A DNA stretch of 64,000 bases from Rhodobacteraceae bacterium Alg238-R152 (GCA_900537125.1 UNRJ01000004.1:186001-250000), one strand, 5' to 3'; numbered from the stretch's first letter, positions 24,205 to 34,057 are shown. Notes: a model not told the origin generated them from the sequence alone. Program-made: numbers and translations.

Positions 24205-25377
24205 ATGTTGTCTTTTCTTAAACCCGCCCACCGCTTTGTGAAAGGGGCGGTCGCAGGGCTGTCCACATTGGCGCTGGTCTCTTGTGTAGAAACCACCGGC
24301 AGCTCCGGTCCCAAAATCGACGCCTCCGCGCCCGTACCTGTCGCACTTCTGGTGCCCAAAGGGTCCACCAACTCGGGTGACGCTCTTCTTGCGCAAAGCC
24401 TTGAGAATGCGGCCAAACTGGCAATTGCCGACCTCGGTGGCGTAAAAATCGATCTGCGTGTCTATGCTACTGCGGGGAATCCGAACACAGCTCAAGCCGC
24501 TGCTGTTCAGGCCGTAGATGAAGGTGCAAAAATCATTCTTGGCCCTGTGTTTGGCGAAGCCGCCAACGCTGCCGCCAAAGCCGTGGCCTCCCGCAACGTG
24601 AATGTCCTGTCCTTCTCCAACAACACCACCATTGCTGGTGGCAACCTGTTTGTGCTTGGGCCAACCTTTGACAACACCGCCGATCGCCTTGTCGCCTTTG
24701 CCAAAGGTCAGGGCAAAAACAATATCATGGCGGTGCACGCCAACAATTCCGCGGGCCTATTGGGCAATACCGCCATCGCCAACGCCATCACCCGCAAAGG
24801 CGCGAACAACGCCGGCGCTGTCGGCTATGATTTTTCGCAAGAAGGTGTGATTGCCGCCGTCAGTCAGATCAAATTGAACGCGCAGCAAAATGGCGCGGAC
24901 ACACTGTTTCTGACAGCCAATACTTCGGGCGCTCTGCCACTTCTGACGCAGCTCCTGCCAGAAGCGGGCCTGAGCCCGTCAACCATTCAATACATGGGCC
25001 TGACCCGCTGGGACATTCCGGCGCAAACGTTGGAACTGCCGGGCGTGCAAGGCGGCTGGTACACCATGCCGGACCCAACCCTGACCAACCAATTCCAAAC
25101 CCGTTATGCGCAAGCCTACGGTGGCCTGCCCCACTCCATCGGCGGTCTGGCTTATGACGGCATTGCGGCAATCGGCGCGCTGGTCAAACAAGGCAAATCT
25201 GATGCACTGACCTCAGGCGCATTGACACAAGGTGCAGGTTTTCAGGGTGTGAACGGCATCTTCCGCCTGCGCACAGACGGAACAAATGAGCGCGGGCTGG
25301 CTGTGGCCACAATCCGCGACAAGAAGGTGGTTATCATTGACCCTGCCCCAACCCGATTTGGAGGCGCTGGCAGCTAA
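24205..25377 (+). CDS. LpoA-like lipoprotein (penicillin-binding protein activator family)
   Basis: A 390-residue lipoprotein with an N-terminal membrane leader and a lipobox at LALVSC (Cys about residue 27), then a type-I periplasmic-binding-protein fold (PVALLVPKGSTNSGDALLAQSLENAAKLAI ... GPVFGEAANAAAKAVASRNVNVLSFSNN ... LAYDGIAAIGALV). In enterobacteria LpoA activates the peptidoglycan synthase PBP1a from the outer membrane; the same single-domain form next to rsmI-yraN is common in alphaproteobacteria and is usually called penicillin-binding protein activator. Activation of a PBP here is inferred from family and position. It overlaps the start of glnD. Confidence 0.82.
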   Translation: MLSFLKPAHRFVKGAVAGLSTLALVSCVETTGSSGPKIDASAPVPVALLVPKGSTNSGDALLAQSLENAAKLAIADLGGVKIDLRVYATAGNPNTAQAAAVQAVDEGAKIILGPVFGEAANAAAKAVASRNVNVLSFSNNTTIAGGNLFVLGPTFDNTADRLVAFAKGQGKNNIMAVHANNSAGLLGNTAIANAITRKGANNAGAVGYDFSQEGVIAAVSQIKLNAQQNGADTLFLTANTSGALPLLTQLLPEAGLSPSTIQYMGLTRWDIPAQTLELPGVQGGWYTMPDPTLTNQFQTRYAQAYGGLPHSIGGLAYDGIAAIGALVKQGKSDALTSGALTQGAGFQGVNGIFRLRTDGTNERGLAVATIRDKKVVIIDPAPTRFGGAGS

Positions 25378-28150
25378 AGCCCGCGATATCTTCCCAGCCC
25401 CGCCCAGCGCGGGGCTGATCTGCTCTGCTGACGAGATTTTTCACTGTGCGGAAGTGACCGCAGAACTTGCCGAAATCCTAAAAAAGGACGGCAAGGAAAG
25501 CGAGTTGCGCAGAGAGATTGTGCCCCTACTAATGGCCCGGCGCAAAACAGCCATGGCGCAGATCGCAACCTCCTTTCGTGAACAGCCTCGCGCAGCCCGC
25601 GCAATGACGCGGTCTTATACATGGCTCACCGATTGCCTGGTCAGCTGTGCCTTCTATGTCGCCACCGTCAGGTTCTATCCTCTGGCCTCTCCCACCGAAG
25701 CCGAACGCATCGCTCTCTTTGCCGTGGGCGGTTATGGCCGTGGTGAAATGGCCCCGCAATCTGACGTCGATCTGCTGTTTTTGACGCCATACAAAATCAC
25801 ACCTTGGGCTGAGAGCGTGATTGAATCCATGCTCTACCTGCTATGGGATCTGCGGCTGAAAGTCGGGCACAGTTCGCGCACCGTAAAAGACTGCCTGCGC
25901 TTGGGTCGGGAAGATTTCACCATCCGCACGGCTCTGTTGGAAAACCGCTATCTTCGCGGCCATGAACCCTTGGACGAGGAGCTCAACACTCGCCTCGAAG
26001 AGGATCTCTTCAAGGGCACCGAGCAGGAGTTCATTGAGGCCAAGCTTAACGAAAGGGATGAACGTCACAACAAGCAAGGCCAACGTTACGTTGTGGAGCC
26101 AAATGTCAAAGAGGGCAAAGGTGGCCTACGTGACCTGCAATCCCTCTTCTGGATTGCCAAATACGTCTACCATGTCTCCGAAGTTTCTGAACTTGTTGAG
26201 AAAGAGGTCTTGGCACAGGACGAGCTAGAACGCTTTATTGAGGCCGAAAATTTCCTTTGGGCCGTGCGTGGCCACCTGCATCTGACTGCCGGTCGCCCCA
26301 TGGAGCAGCTGACTTTCGACGTACAGGTCCAGATCGCGGACCAGATGGGCTATACTGACAAAGGCGGCCGTCGTGGTGTGGAACACTTCATGCAGGAGTT
26401 CTTCCGCCAAGCCACCGCCGTTGGCGATTTGACCCGCATTCTGCTGACCAAACTCGAAGCCAACCACGCCAAAGCGGAACCGCTTCTGGAACGCATCTTC
26501 CGCCGTCGCCCGCGTATGAAGCCGGGCTACAAAGTGGTGCACAACCGCCTCGACGTGGCAGATGAAAAGGTCTTTCTCGAAGACCCACTGAACCTATTGC
26601 GCCTGTTTGAAGAAGGCCTGCGCACCGGCATGCTGATCCACCCGGACGCCATGCGTCTGGTCACAGCCAACCTACATCTTATTGACGACAAATTCCGCGC
26701 TAACAAAGAGGCTCGCCGTCTCTTCCTCGACCTGCTGCTCAAACACGGCAATCCGGAACGCGCCCTGCGCCGTATGAACGAATTGGGCGTGCTTGCGGCA
26801 TTCATCCCGGAATTTGAGCCCATTGTGGCGATGATGCAGTTCAACATGTATCACTCCTACACGGTGGACGAGCACACCATTCAGGTGATCTCCAACTTCA
26901 TGGACATCGAGCGCAAGGATCTTGAGGACGAGCTGCCGCTCAGCTCCGAAATCATGACCTCCAGCGGCATTAACCGCAAAGTGCTCATGGTCGCGATGTT
27001 GCTTCATGACATTGGCAAGGGTCGCGACATTGACCACTCGATTTTGGGCGCCCGCATTGCGCGCAAAGTGGCGCCCAATCTGGGTTTGAACAAGTCCGAC
27101 AGCGAAACTGTGGAATGGCTGGTGCGCTATCACTTGCTGATGTCCGACATGGCGCAAAAACGCGACATTGCCGACCCACGCACCGTACGCGACTTTGCCA
27201 AAGCGGTAAAAACCGTGGATCGCCTCAACCTACTGACCATCCTGACCGTATGTGACATTCGAGGCGTTGGCCCCAATACGTGGAACAACTGGAAAGCTGT
27301 GTTGATCCGTGCCCTCTATGGCCAAACCAAATTGGTGCTTGAGGACGGCATGGAAGCCATCACCCGTGAAAACCGCGGCACCAAAGCCAAAAAACTGCTG
27401 CGTGAAGAGCTGGTGGATTGGCCCAGCAAGGACCTCAAGAAAGAGACCGCGCGCCACTATGAACCCTATTGGCAAGGCCTGCACATCACTGCACACAAGG
27501 TCTTTGCCGACCTCCTCCGCAACATCCCGGATGACGAAATCCGCATAGATTTGCATCCGGACGAAGATCGAGACGCAACCCGTGTGTGTTTTGCCATGGC
27601 CGACCACCCCGGCATCTTCTCGCGTATGTGTGGCGCGTTGGCTCTCGTGGGTGCCAATATCGTCGACGCCCGTACTTTCACCTCCAAAGACGGCTACGCC
27701 ACCGCTGCCTTCTGGATACAGGATTCCGATGACGCGCCGTATGAGGCTGATCGCCTGCCCCGTTTGCGCAAAATGATTGAGCGCACCTTGGCCGGTGAGG
27801 TGGTCACCACCGAGGCCATCAGGTCCCGCGATGTGATCAAGAAACGGGAACGGGCTTTCAAAGTGCCCACAACCATCCTGTTTGATAACGAAGGCTCCGA
27901 AATCTACACCATTATCGAGGTCGACACCCGCGACCGCCCAGGCCTGCTGTTTGACCTAACACGCGCATTGGCCAACACCAATGTCTACATCGCCTCTGCC
28001 GTTATCGCGACATTTGGCGAGCAGGTAGTGGACACCTTCTACGTCAAAGACATGTTTGGCCTGAAGTACCACACAGAGAGCAAACAAAGGACGTTGGAAA
28101 AAAAGTTGCGTGAAGCCATCGACAAGGGCGCTGAAAGGGCCCGCGCATGA
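25337..28150 (+). CDS. glnD: [Protein-PII] uridylyltransferase / uridylyl-removing enzyme
   Basis: Nitrogen sensor that uridylylates PII proteins when glutamine is low and removes UMP when it is high. About 937 residues: nucleotidyltransferase domain with GGYGRGEMAPQSDVDLLFL (about 131-149), GlnD PII-UTase helical region, an HD hydrolase domain (HSYTVDEHTIQ ... MLLHDIGKGRDIDHS, about 500-570) and two ACT domains at the C-terminus (MADHPGIFSRMCGALALVGANI and VDTRDRPGLLFDLTRALANTN). TTG at 25337 is proposed as start because AAGGTGG at 25324-25330 is well spaced; the open frame extends upstream to 25286. The start lies inside the LpoA-like gene, and the stop overlaps murJ (ATGA). Confidence 0.93.
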   Translation: MTLPQPDLEALAAKARDIFPAPPSAGLICSADEIFHCAEVTAELAEILKKDGKESELRREIVPLLMARRKTAMAQIATSFREQPRAARAMTRSYTWLTDCLVSCAFYVATVRFYPLASPTEAERIALFAVGGYGRGEMAPQSDVDLLFLTPYKITPWAESVIESMLYLLWDLRLKVGHSSRTVKDCLRLGREDFTIRTALLENRYLRGHEPLDEELNTRLEEDLFKGTEQEFIEAKLNERDERHNKQGQRYVVEPNVKEGKGGLRDLQSLFWIAKYVYHVSEVSELVEKEVLAQDELERFIEAENFLWAVRGHLHLTAGRPMEQLTFDVQVQIADQMGYTDKGGRRGVEHFMQEFFRQATAVGDLTRILLTKLEANHAKAEPLLERIFRRRPRMKPGYKVVHNRLDVADEKVFLEDPLNLLRLFEEGLRTGMLIHPDAMRLVTANLHLIDDKFRANKEARRLFLDLLLKHGNPERALRRMNELGVLAAFIPEFEPIVAMMQFNMYHSYTVDEHTIQVISNFMDIERKDLEDELPLSSEIMTSSGINRKVLMVAMLLHDIGKGRDIDHSILGARIARKVAPNLGLNKSDSETVEWLVRYHLLMSDMAQKRDIADPRTVRDFAKAVKTVDRLNLLTILTVCDIRGVGPNTWNNWKAVLIRALYGQTKLVLEDGMEAITRENRGTKAKKLLREELVDWPSKDLKKETARHYEPYWQGLHITAHKVFADLLRNIPDDEIRIDLHPDEDRDATRVCFAMADHPGIFSRMCGALALVGANIVDARTFTSKDGYATAAFWIQDSDDAPYEADRLPRLRKMIERTLAGEVVTTEAIRSRDVIKKRERAFKVPTTILFDNEGSEIYTIIEVDTRDRPGLLFDLTRALANTNVYIASAVIATFGEQVVDTFYVKDMFGLKYHTESKQRTLEKKLREAIDKGAERARA

Positions 28151-29703
28151 AGCCGATCCGCCTGATGCGCGGCTTTCTGACCGTAGGATTTTGGACCCTG
28201 ATGAGTCGTGTGCTTGGGTTTGTGCGCGAAATCCTAATCCTGAACTACATTGGCCCCGGCCCGCTGCTGGACGCTTTTGTCGCGGCCTTCCGACTGCCCA
28301 ACATGTTCCGCCGCTTCTTTGCCGAGGGCGCGTTTAACGCCGCCTTTGTACCGATGTTTTCCAAAAAGCTTGAGGGTGAGGAAAACGCGGAACATTTCGC
28401 CAGTGATGCGCTGAGCCTGCTGTTTGCTGCGGTGATGACACTCACCGCCCTTGGCATGATCTTTATGCCAGCGTTGGTGTGGATCACGGCCGAAGGTTTC
28501 GCTGGGGATGAGCGGTTTGACCTGACTGTCGGCTTTGGCCGGATCGTCTTCCCTTACATCTTCTTTATGTCCTTGAGTGCGCTGTTCTCAGGTGTGCTCA
28601 ACGCCACCGGGCGCTTTGCTGCCGCTGCTGCAGCACCGGTCCTGCTCAACATCCTGATCATTCCCGCTTTGGTCGTTGGGCATCTCTCCGGCGGGCCTGC
28701 GATCACCTGGCTGATTTGGACCATTCCAGTGGCCGGTGTTGCCCAACTGGCGCTGGTTTGGCTTGCCACTCGTCGCGCTGGCTTGCGCATCCGTCTCAGC
28801 CTTCCGAAATGGACCCCAGATATGGCGCGCATGGTGCGCGTTGCGGTTCCTGCAGCACTGGCGTCCGGCGTCATGCAGATCAATCTGGTTGTGGGTCAAA
28901 TTGTGGCTTCTGACACAACCGGCGCAGTGAGCTGGCTTTACGCCGCTGACCGCCTCTACCAATTGCCGCTGGGGGTAATTGGCATCGCCATCGGCATCGT
29001 GCTCTTACCCGACCTGTCCCGTCGCTTGAAAGCGGACGACGGCGCTGGCGCGCAAAATGCCTTCTCCCGCGCCAGCGAATTTGCGATGTTCCTGACCATC
29101 CCTTGCGCGGTCGCGTTCCTGATTGTGCCTTTGCCAATTGTCTCCGTACTCTATGAGCGGGGTGCCACTGGTTCGGACGACATCGCTGCAATCTCGATTG
29201 CCCTGGCCATCTACGCGATTGGCCTGCCTGCCTTTGTTTTGCAAAAGCTGATACAACCGCTCTATTTTGCGCGCGAAGACACAAAACGCCCCTTCCGATT
29301 TGCGGTCTTGGCGATGGCCGTGAACGCCGCATTGGCTTTTGGTCTAGCGCCTTACATCCAATGGTTGGCCCCAGCGGTTGCGGCATCCGTGGCCGCGTGG
29401 ATCATGGTGGCACAGCTTGGCATTGGCGCACGTGGGTACGGCGCTGTCGCCAAGTTTGACACCCGCCTGCGCAAACGCCTTTGGCGCATCTGCATTGCTT
29501 CTGCGGCCATGGGAGGTGCGCTCTGGGGCACATGGGTCATTCTGGTCCCGTGGTTTGGCTTGCCTGGCTGGCGCTATGTGGCACTGGTCATTCTTTTGAC
29601 CCTCGGAACTGTTGTCTATTTCGGTGTCGGACGCCTGATCGGCGCCTATTCCCCTGGCGAATTGAAAGCAGCCGCGCGCCGTGGTTCCGTTGACACAAAC
29701 TGA
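28147..29703 (+). CDS. murJ: Lipid II flippase
   Basis: A 518-residue polytopic membrane protein of the MOP superfamily with about 13-14 helices, moving lipid-linked peptidoglycan precursor across the inner membrane. Family features at the N-terminus: LMRGFLTVGFWTLMSRVLGFVRE, then GPLLDAFVAAFRLPNMFRRFFAEGAFNAAFVPMF; later ATGRFAAAAAAPVLLNI, LYAADRLYQLPLGVIGIAIGIVLLPDLSRRL and LQKLIQPLYFAREDTKRP. The ATG overlaps the glnD stop; glnD-murJ coupling is common in alphaproteobacteria. Confidence 0.95.
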   Translation: MKPIRLMRGFLTVGFWTLMSRVLGFVREILILNYIGPGPLLDAFVAAFRLPNMFRRFFAEGAFNAAFVPMFSKKLEGEENAEHFASDALSLLFAAVMTLTALGMIFMPALVWITAEGFAGDERFDLTVGFGRIVFPYIFFMSLSALFSGVLNATGRFAAAAAAPVLLNILIIPALVVGHLSGGPAITWLIWTIPVAGVAQLALVWLATRRAGLRIRLSLPKWTPDMARMVRVAVPAALASGVMQINLVVGQIVASDTTGAVSWLYAADRLYQLPLGVIGIAIGIVLLPDLSRRLKADDGAGAQNAFSRASEFAMFLTIPCAVAFLIVPLPIVSVLYERGATGSDDIAAISIALAIYAIGLPAFVLQKLIQPLYFAREDTKRPFRFAVLAMAVNAALAFGLAPYIQWLAPAVAASVAAWIMVAQLGIGARGYGAVAKFDTRLRKRLWRICIASAAMGGALWGTWVILVPWFGLPGWRYVALVILLTLGTVVYFGVGRLIGAYSPGELKAAARRGSVDTN

Positions 29704-29783
29704 CAAATTGACTCAGAAACCGGTTGCCCAAGGCCCCACTCCTGCCGTTAACCTTAAGCATTCTTAAATCTCGGGAGTGAGAA

Positions 29784-30329
29784 ATGAATAATTGGATCAT
29801 CATGTTGATCGTCGGCATCTTGGCCGCGGTCTTGGGTATTCTGGCTTTGGCCAACCCGTTCGCAGCCTCCATGACCGCAACTGTGTTTGCTGGCTGGAGC
29901 TTTCTTTTCTTGGGCGCATTTCAGACTTTCGCGTCATTCAGCGCCCCATCGGCAGGCGCCAAAATCGCAGGTGTCATCCTTGGGCTTTTGGCCATGGTCA
30001 TTGGCGTGCACATCATCGCACAACCGCTTCAGGGCCTGCTGTCTCTGACCTTCGCCGCGGGCATTCTGTTTTTGGTTTCCGGTGTCTTCAAAGGCGTGTT
30101 TGGCTTCTCCAACTTCGAAGGCAGCGCCCGTTGGGCCTTGCTGATCTCGGGTGCTGTCTCCGTGATCCTCGGTCTGATGGTGCTCAACAACTTCCCACAG
30201 TCCGCCGCAGTTCTGCTCGGTGTGCTTCTGGCCATCGAGCTGCTGTCCAACGGCATCAGCGCCATCGCACTGGCCTTCGCCGTGCGTAATCTGAACAACG
30301 CTGAGGCAGACCAAGAAGAAGCGGCCTAA
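29784..30329 (+). CDS. HdeD-family (DUF308) membrane protein
   Basis: A 181-residue protein with six hydrophobic helices in three pairs, the layout of HdeD/DUF308 proteins (WIIMLIVGILAAVLGILALANPFAA ... GWSFLFLGAFQTFASF ... LGLLAMVIGVHIIAQPLQGLLSLTFAAGILFLVSGVFKGVFGF). E. coli HdeD contributes to acid resistance; here the role is unknown. GGGAGTGAG lies just before the ATG, and 80 bases separate it from murJ. Confidence 0.85.
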   Translation: MNNWIIMLIVGILAAVLGILALANPFAASMTATVFAGWSFLFLGAFQTFASFSAPSAGAKIAGVILGLLAMVIGVHIIAQPLQGLLSLTFAAGILFLVSGVFKGVFGFSNFEGSARWALLISGAVSVILGLMVLNNFPQSAAVLLGVLLAIELLSNGISAIALAFAVRNLNNAEADQEEAA

Positions 30330-30339
30330 GCGGCTTACA

Positions 30340-31026
30340 TCACTGGCGGCGGATCTTTTCGCGGATCCGCTGCCATCCTCCGGGTGTCAGGACAAAAGAC
30401 ATCACAAACCCCGCGCCAAAGCCGATCACATCAGCGACCCAATCCGGATTGCCGCCAAAAATCAGACTGAACCCCAGCTGAATGGCGACCAACATGCCAA
30501 TCAGTGAAAACGCACGGGCCTGTGGTTCGCCAACCTCGCCAAGCCGGGTCCACAGTAAAAACGTAAACGCGCCAATCAGCCCGTATACACCGGGGTAGCT
30601 GCCTAAAAGCGGTGTGGACACATCCAAGATCAGCGCATAGCCCAGCGCACCAGTCACACCAGACAGCACAAAAATCGCAAGCGTGGCCCAGCCGGAGAAC
30701 ACCTCGCCCACCATCTTCCCCATCGCCAGCAGCAAAACGCCGCCAAACAGCGCATGGGTGAAATTGTAATGCACAAACAGATAGCTCACAAAGCGGATCA
30801 TATGTTCCAGCGGATACTGGCCATTGATCAGCATCCAATCAAAAATATCCGATGAAAACGCATAGCGCTGGATCGCATCCAACCGCCAGCCAACCGCCGT
30901 TGGACCGCCCAAAATCCCTTTGGAGCCAAGCCACAGCGCGGCCTCCACGCCTGCCAACAACAGGAACAACGCGGTCACCACTGGCGGCAACGGGTTCACG
31001 GGACTTTGATCATCTGGGTGGGACAT
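30340..31026 (-). CDS. Rhomboid-fold membrane protein lacking the catalytic dyad
   Basis: A 228-residue integral membrane protein of about six helices with rhomboid-family character: the L1/TM2 histidine pair ([14 protein letters not shown], His86 and His91) and the TM4 start ([17 protein letters not shown]). In active rhomboids TM4 carries GxSG and TM6 a His followed by GxxxG. Aligned without gaps, the Ser position is Tyr144 and the following Gly is Pro145; the TM6 His is Asp199 ([12 protein letters not shown]). The TM2 Asn of the oxyanion site is Gly94. It should therefore be a pseudoprotease that binds or chaperones membrane proteins, not a protease. It is convergent with the HdeD-like gene. 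Confidence 0.82.
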   Translation of the reverse strand: MSHPDDQSPVNPLPPVVTALFLLLAGVEAALWLGSKGILGGPTAVGWRLDAIQRYAFSSDIFDWMLINGQYPLEHMIRFVSYLFVHYNFTHALFGGVLLLAMGKMVGEVFSGWATLAIFVLSGVTGALGYALILDVSTPLLGSYPGVYGLIGAFTFLLWTRLGEVGEPQARAFSLIGMLVAIQLGFSLIFGGNPDWVADVIGFGAGFVMSFVLTPGGWQRIREKIRRQ

Positions 31027-31113
31027 GCCTGTACTCCTTACCCGTCCTGCTTGACGGTGTTTGGCCTCGGAGATAAGCCAAGCAGGCTAACAAATCCAGA
31101 TGGAGTATTTCCA

Positions 31114-32151
31114 ATGAACGAGGCGGTCCAAACGTCCTCCACCTTTACCCCACGCGTCTTTTCCGGGATTCAACCCTCGGGTGGTCTGACGCTGGGCAAT
31201 TACCTCGGCGCGATGAAGCGCTTTGTTGACATGCAAGAGGCCGGCACCCACGAGACCGTGTTCTGTATGGTTGACCTGCACGCCATTACAGTCTGGCAAG
31301 ACCCTGCCAAACTGCAACGCGCGACACGTGAACTCTGCGCAGGCTTTATCGCCGCCGGAATCGATCCCAAAAAATCGATCCTGTTCAATCAGTCTGCCGT
31401 GCCAGAGCACACCCAACTTGCTTGGATCTTCAACTGTGTCGCCCGCATGGGTTGGATGCAGCGTATGACCCAATGGAAAGACAAAGCTGGTAAAAACTCT
31501 CAGAACGCCTCGCTGGGCTTGTTTGCCTACCCGGCTCTCATGGCCGCCGACATTCTGATCTACCACGCCACCCACGTGCCTGTGGGCGAAGATCAGAAAC
31601 AGCACCTCGAGCTGACCCGCGATGTGGCGACCAAATTCAACCACGACTTTGACGTCGACTTCTTCCCCATCACCGAACCGGTGATCGAAGGTGCGGCCAC
31701 CCGTGTGATGTCCTTCCGCGATGGCACCAAAAAGATGTCCAAGTCGGACCCGTCTGATGCCTCGCGCATCAACATGACCGACGATGCGGACACCATCGCC
31801 AAGAAGATCCGCAAGGCCAAAACCGATCCAGAGGCGCTGCCGTCTGAGGCCAAAGGTCTGGAAGACCGTCCAGAGGCCCGCAATCTGGTCAACATCTACG
31901 CAGGTCTGGCCGGTCTGACGGTGGATCAGGTTCTGGCAGACGTTGGCGGCAAGCAATTCTCCGAGTTCAAGCCCATATTGTCAGACCTCGCGGTGTCAAA
32001 ACTGTCGCCGATCAGCACCGAAATGGCCCGTCTGATGGAACACCAGGACGAGATCGACAAGATCCTTGCCCACGGTGCAGGACAGGCCCGCGAGATCGCC
32101 GCGCCGACCCTGAAAAAAACCTACGAGATTGTTGGCATGGTCGGCGCCTAA
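31114..32151 (+). CDS. trpS: Tryptophan-tRNA ligase
   Basis: Class I aminoacyl-tRNA synthetase charging tRNA-Trp, 345 residues. The start region [21 protein letters not shown] carries the HIGH-equivalent (TLGN), [49 protein letters not shown] is the Trp-binding block, and [10 protein letters not shown] is the KMSKS loop (about residue 208). ATG 31114 with GGAG at 31102-31105 is used; the upstream in-frame extension to 31006 overlaps the divergent rhomboid gene and is not family-like. Confidence 0.96.
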   Translation: MNEAVQTSSTFTPRVFSGIQPSGGLTLGNYLGAMKRFVDMQEAGTHETVFCMVDLHAITVWQDPAKLQRATRELCAGFIAAGIDPKKSILFNQSAVPEHTQLAWIFNCVARMGWMQRMTQWKDKAGKNSQNASLGLFAYPALMAADILIYHATHVPVGEDQKQHLELTRDVATKFNHDFDVDFFPITEPVIEGAATRVMSFRDGTKKMSKSDPSDASRINMTDDADTIAKKIRKAKTDPEALPSEAKGLEDRPEARNLVNIYAGLAGLTVDQVLADVGGKQFSEFKPILSDLAVSKLSPISTEMARLMEHQDEIDKILAHGAGQAREIAAPTLKKTYEIVGMVGA

Positions 32152-32167
32152 GCCCAGAAACATCAAA

Positions 32168-32196
32168 GCCGCCCCAAACCTCGGGGCGGCTTTTTT
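32168..32196 (+). terminator. Rho-independent terminator after trpS
   Basis: Perfect eight-base stem GCCGCCCC / GGGGCGGC around a seven-base loop and a run of six T. Confidence 0.93.
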
Positions 32197-32219
32197 CTTG
32201 CGTTTGGGGCACCACCACT

Positions 32220-32726
32220 ATGACGTCGAAAAGGCAAACCACCTGCCCCGGATGTGGCGACCGATTTGACGCCATCACCGGCCCAACTCATGCCTATATG
32301 ACGTCGTCTCCGGGGTGCTATACTGCCTTCAACAGCCTCTTGGCTGCTGAGTATGGCGACCCCGCGCTGCTGCCCACGCACCGGCTCACAGTTGACACCT
32401 ATGCCGTGCAACACCCCGGTGATCCCAACGCCCGCCGGGCTGTGCAATCTGTGGGCCTGCACCTCGCCCGCCTGAAACTGCAACTCGCCCACGATCTGCC
32501 GCCCAAAGAGACCAACGACGTGATGCTCGGCCTGTCAAAGCACAAATCCAGCCTGATCGCTTTGGCCCCTCCGGCGCAGTTCACCCAAACCGTCGCTGAC
32601 ATTGCGCCCCATGCAGGCACCGCACTGCACAGCGCCAAAGTCAGCCAATGGGCGCTGACCACATGGCAAGACTACGCAGCCCATCACACCTACATTTCAG
32701 AATGGATCGCGCAAACCGGCCTCTAA
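32220..32726 (+). CDS. DUF5946 family protein
   Basis: A 168-residue cytoplasmic protein with an N-terminal zinc-like Cys cluster (TTCPGCGDRF, then SSPGCYTAFNSLLA) and conserved His in PTHAYMTS and HRLTVDTYAVQHPGDPNARRAVQSVGLHLARLKL. This pattern matches DUF5946, for which no function is known to me. It follows the trpS terminator directly and so needs its own promoter or read-through. Confidence 0.72.
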   Translation: MTSKRQTTCPGCGDRFDAITGPTHAYMTSSPGCYTAFNSLLAAEYGDPALLPTHRLTVDTYAVQHPGDPNARRAVQSVGLHLARLKLQLAHDLPPKETNDVMLGLSKHKSSLIALAPPAQFTQTVADIAPHAGTALHSAKVSQWALTTWQDYAAHHTYISEWIAQTGL

Positions 32727-32752
32727 GAACATCCATAGCTCAAAGGCCGCGA

Positions 32753-33301
32753 TCAGCGCCCCAACGCGCGCTCCAAAAACAACGCTTCTTGACCTTTAAA
32801 CAAACCCATAGCCGGATTGCCAAACCCAACCTTCTCCGCAACCCGAACAGAGCCCGCATGCGCCGGATCAAAGATCGCGCAGGCCATGGGAAATTCGCTG
32901 GCAAGCACCTGATCCGCCCAGTCCATCACCGCGGCCACAGCCTCTGTCGCCAAACCCTGCCCCTGCGCAGTTGTCTTGAGCACCCAACCTGCCTCCGGCT
33001 TGCCATGCACACTGGGCTTTGTGTCCCGATGGTAATCCGCCAGCCCGGCCTCGCCCACAAACGCGCCATCAACTTTGCTTTCGAGCACCCAATAGCCATA
33101 ACCCAGCGCCTGCCAATGCCCGATGTAGCGCAAAAGCCGAGACCACGACTCCGCAGCCGTCGAGGGCACGCCAGAGATAAGCGCCACAACCGCCGGATCC
33201 GCCCACATCGCCGCGCTGTCTTCAAAGTCCGCCAGCGTATGCGGTCTCAGGATCAGTCGATCTGTTTCAAGTCTTGGAATACCTACTGCCACTTCGCTCA
33301 C
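32753..33301 (-). CDS. GNAT-family N-acetyltransferase (RimJ/RimL type)
   Basis: A 182-residue acetyltransferase: LETDRLILRPHTLADFEDSAAMWADP at the start is the RimJ/RimL (Acetyltransf_3) opening, then GYGYWVLESKVDGAFVGEAGL, the acetyl-CoA loop region GWVLKTTAQGQGLATEAVAAVMDWA (Q/R-x-x-G-x-A) and SVRVAEKVGFG. The acceptor may be a protein N-terminus, an amino acid or an antibiotic. It is convergent with the DUF5946 gene and divergent from the M23 peptidase gene. Confidence 0.87.
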   Translation of the reverse strand: MSEVAVGIPRLETDRLILRPHTLADFEDSAAMWADPAVVALISGVPSTAAESWSRLLRYIGHWQALGYGYWVLESKVDGAFVGEAGLADYHRDTKPSVHGKPEAGWVLKTTAQGQGLATEAVAAVMDWADQVLASEFPMACAIFDPAHAGSVRVAEKVGFGNPAMGLFKGQEALFLERALGR

Positions 33302-33373
33302 CCTCAGCTTGTTTCAATTCACCCTCTTTGGCTTCATTCTTGACAGAATCCAACAGCTGCCCAACCATAAGCC

Positions 33374-34057
33374 ATGGTTTGGTTTGTTTCATTGAAGAGG
33401 TTTTTAGGGGCTGCTGCATTTGGAGCTGCCGTTACCTCGTGCCCCCCACTTGTCGCCCAAGAAGCGGCCTTGGTCGCCCCTAACGGGAAACCTGCTGTAT
33501 TTGGCGTGGCACGCGGCTTCAAGCGCAAGGCAGGACTTTGCTTGGACTACGGCAAATCTCGCTTTCGAAACGGCGCGCCCTATCACGTGGTGGAACCCGC
33601 CCGCACCATCACAAGCCACGAAGGTATGGACTTCTGCAAGCGTGCGGGGACGCCCGTCATTGCACCACTGGACGGCAAAATCCGCTTCGTTGAACAAGAC
33701 AATGCCTCATGGGGCGGCGTTGTCAGCATAACGTCCAACTTTTCCATGCGCCCTTCCCCCGGTAAAAGCAAACAGCGCATCTTTGTGGAAATGGTACACA
33801 TCGTGCCCGTTCAGGGCCTCAGTACAGGGCAAAAAGTGTCGGCGGGCCAGATTGTCGGTCACGTACAGAACGCCAATCGCCCCAGCATCGGAGACACACC
33901 CCACGTGCATTTCGCCGTGCGACGCTGCAACGACTGGCCCACCTGCCATATAGATCCAAACTACTTTTGGCGCGACGGCGTTGGCCGCATCTCCTGCCAC
34001 ACGCCTGCAAAACCACTGCCCAATGGCCGCATGGTTGCACCTCTGCCCTGCAAGTGA
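33374..34057 (+). CDS. M23-family (LytM-type) peptidase domain protein
   Basis: A 227-residue exported protein. The leader (SLKRFLGAAAFGAAVTSC) ends in VTSC, a possible lipobox; otherwise cleavage before AQEA is likely. The M23 fold is visible as SHEGMDFCKRAGTPVIAPLDGKIRFVEQ (His and Asp zinc ligands), GLSTGQKVSAGQIVGHVQNAN and TPHVHFAVRRC (HxH). Ligands appear complete, so endopeptidase activity on peptidoglycan is plausible. There is a Cys-rich C-terminal extension (five Cys after about residue 170), unusual for LytM domains and suited to disulfides in the periplasm. Confidence 0.83.
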   Translation: MVWFVSLKRFLGAAAFGAAVTSCPPLVAQEAALVAPNGKPAVFGVARGFKRKAGLCLDYGKSRFRNGAPYHVVEPARTITSHEGMDFCKRAGTPVIAPLDGKIRFVEQDNASWGGVVSITSNFSMRPSPGKSKQRIFVEMVHIVPVQGLSTGQKVSAGQIVGHVQNANRPSIGDTPHVHFAVRRCNDWPTCHIDPNYFWRDGVGRISCHTPAKPLPNGRMVAPLPCK

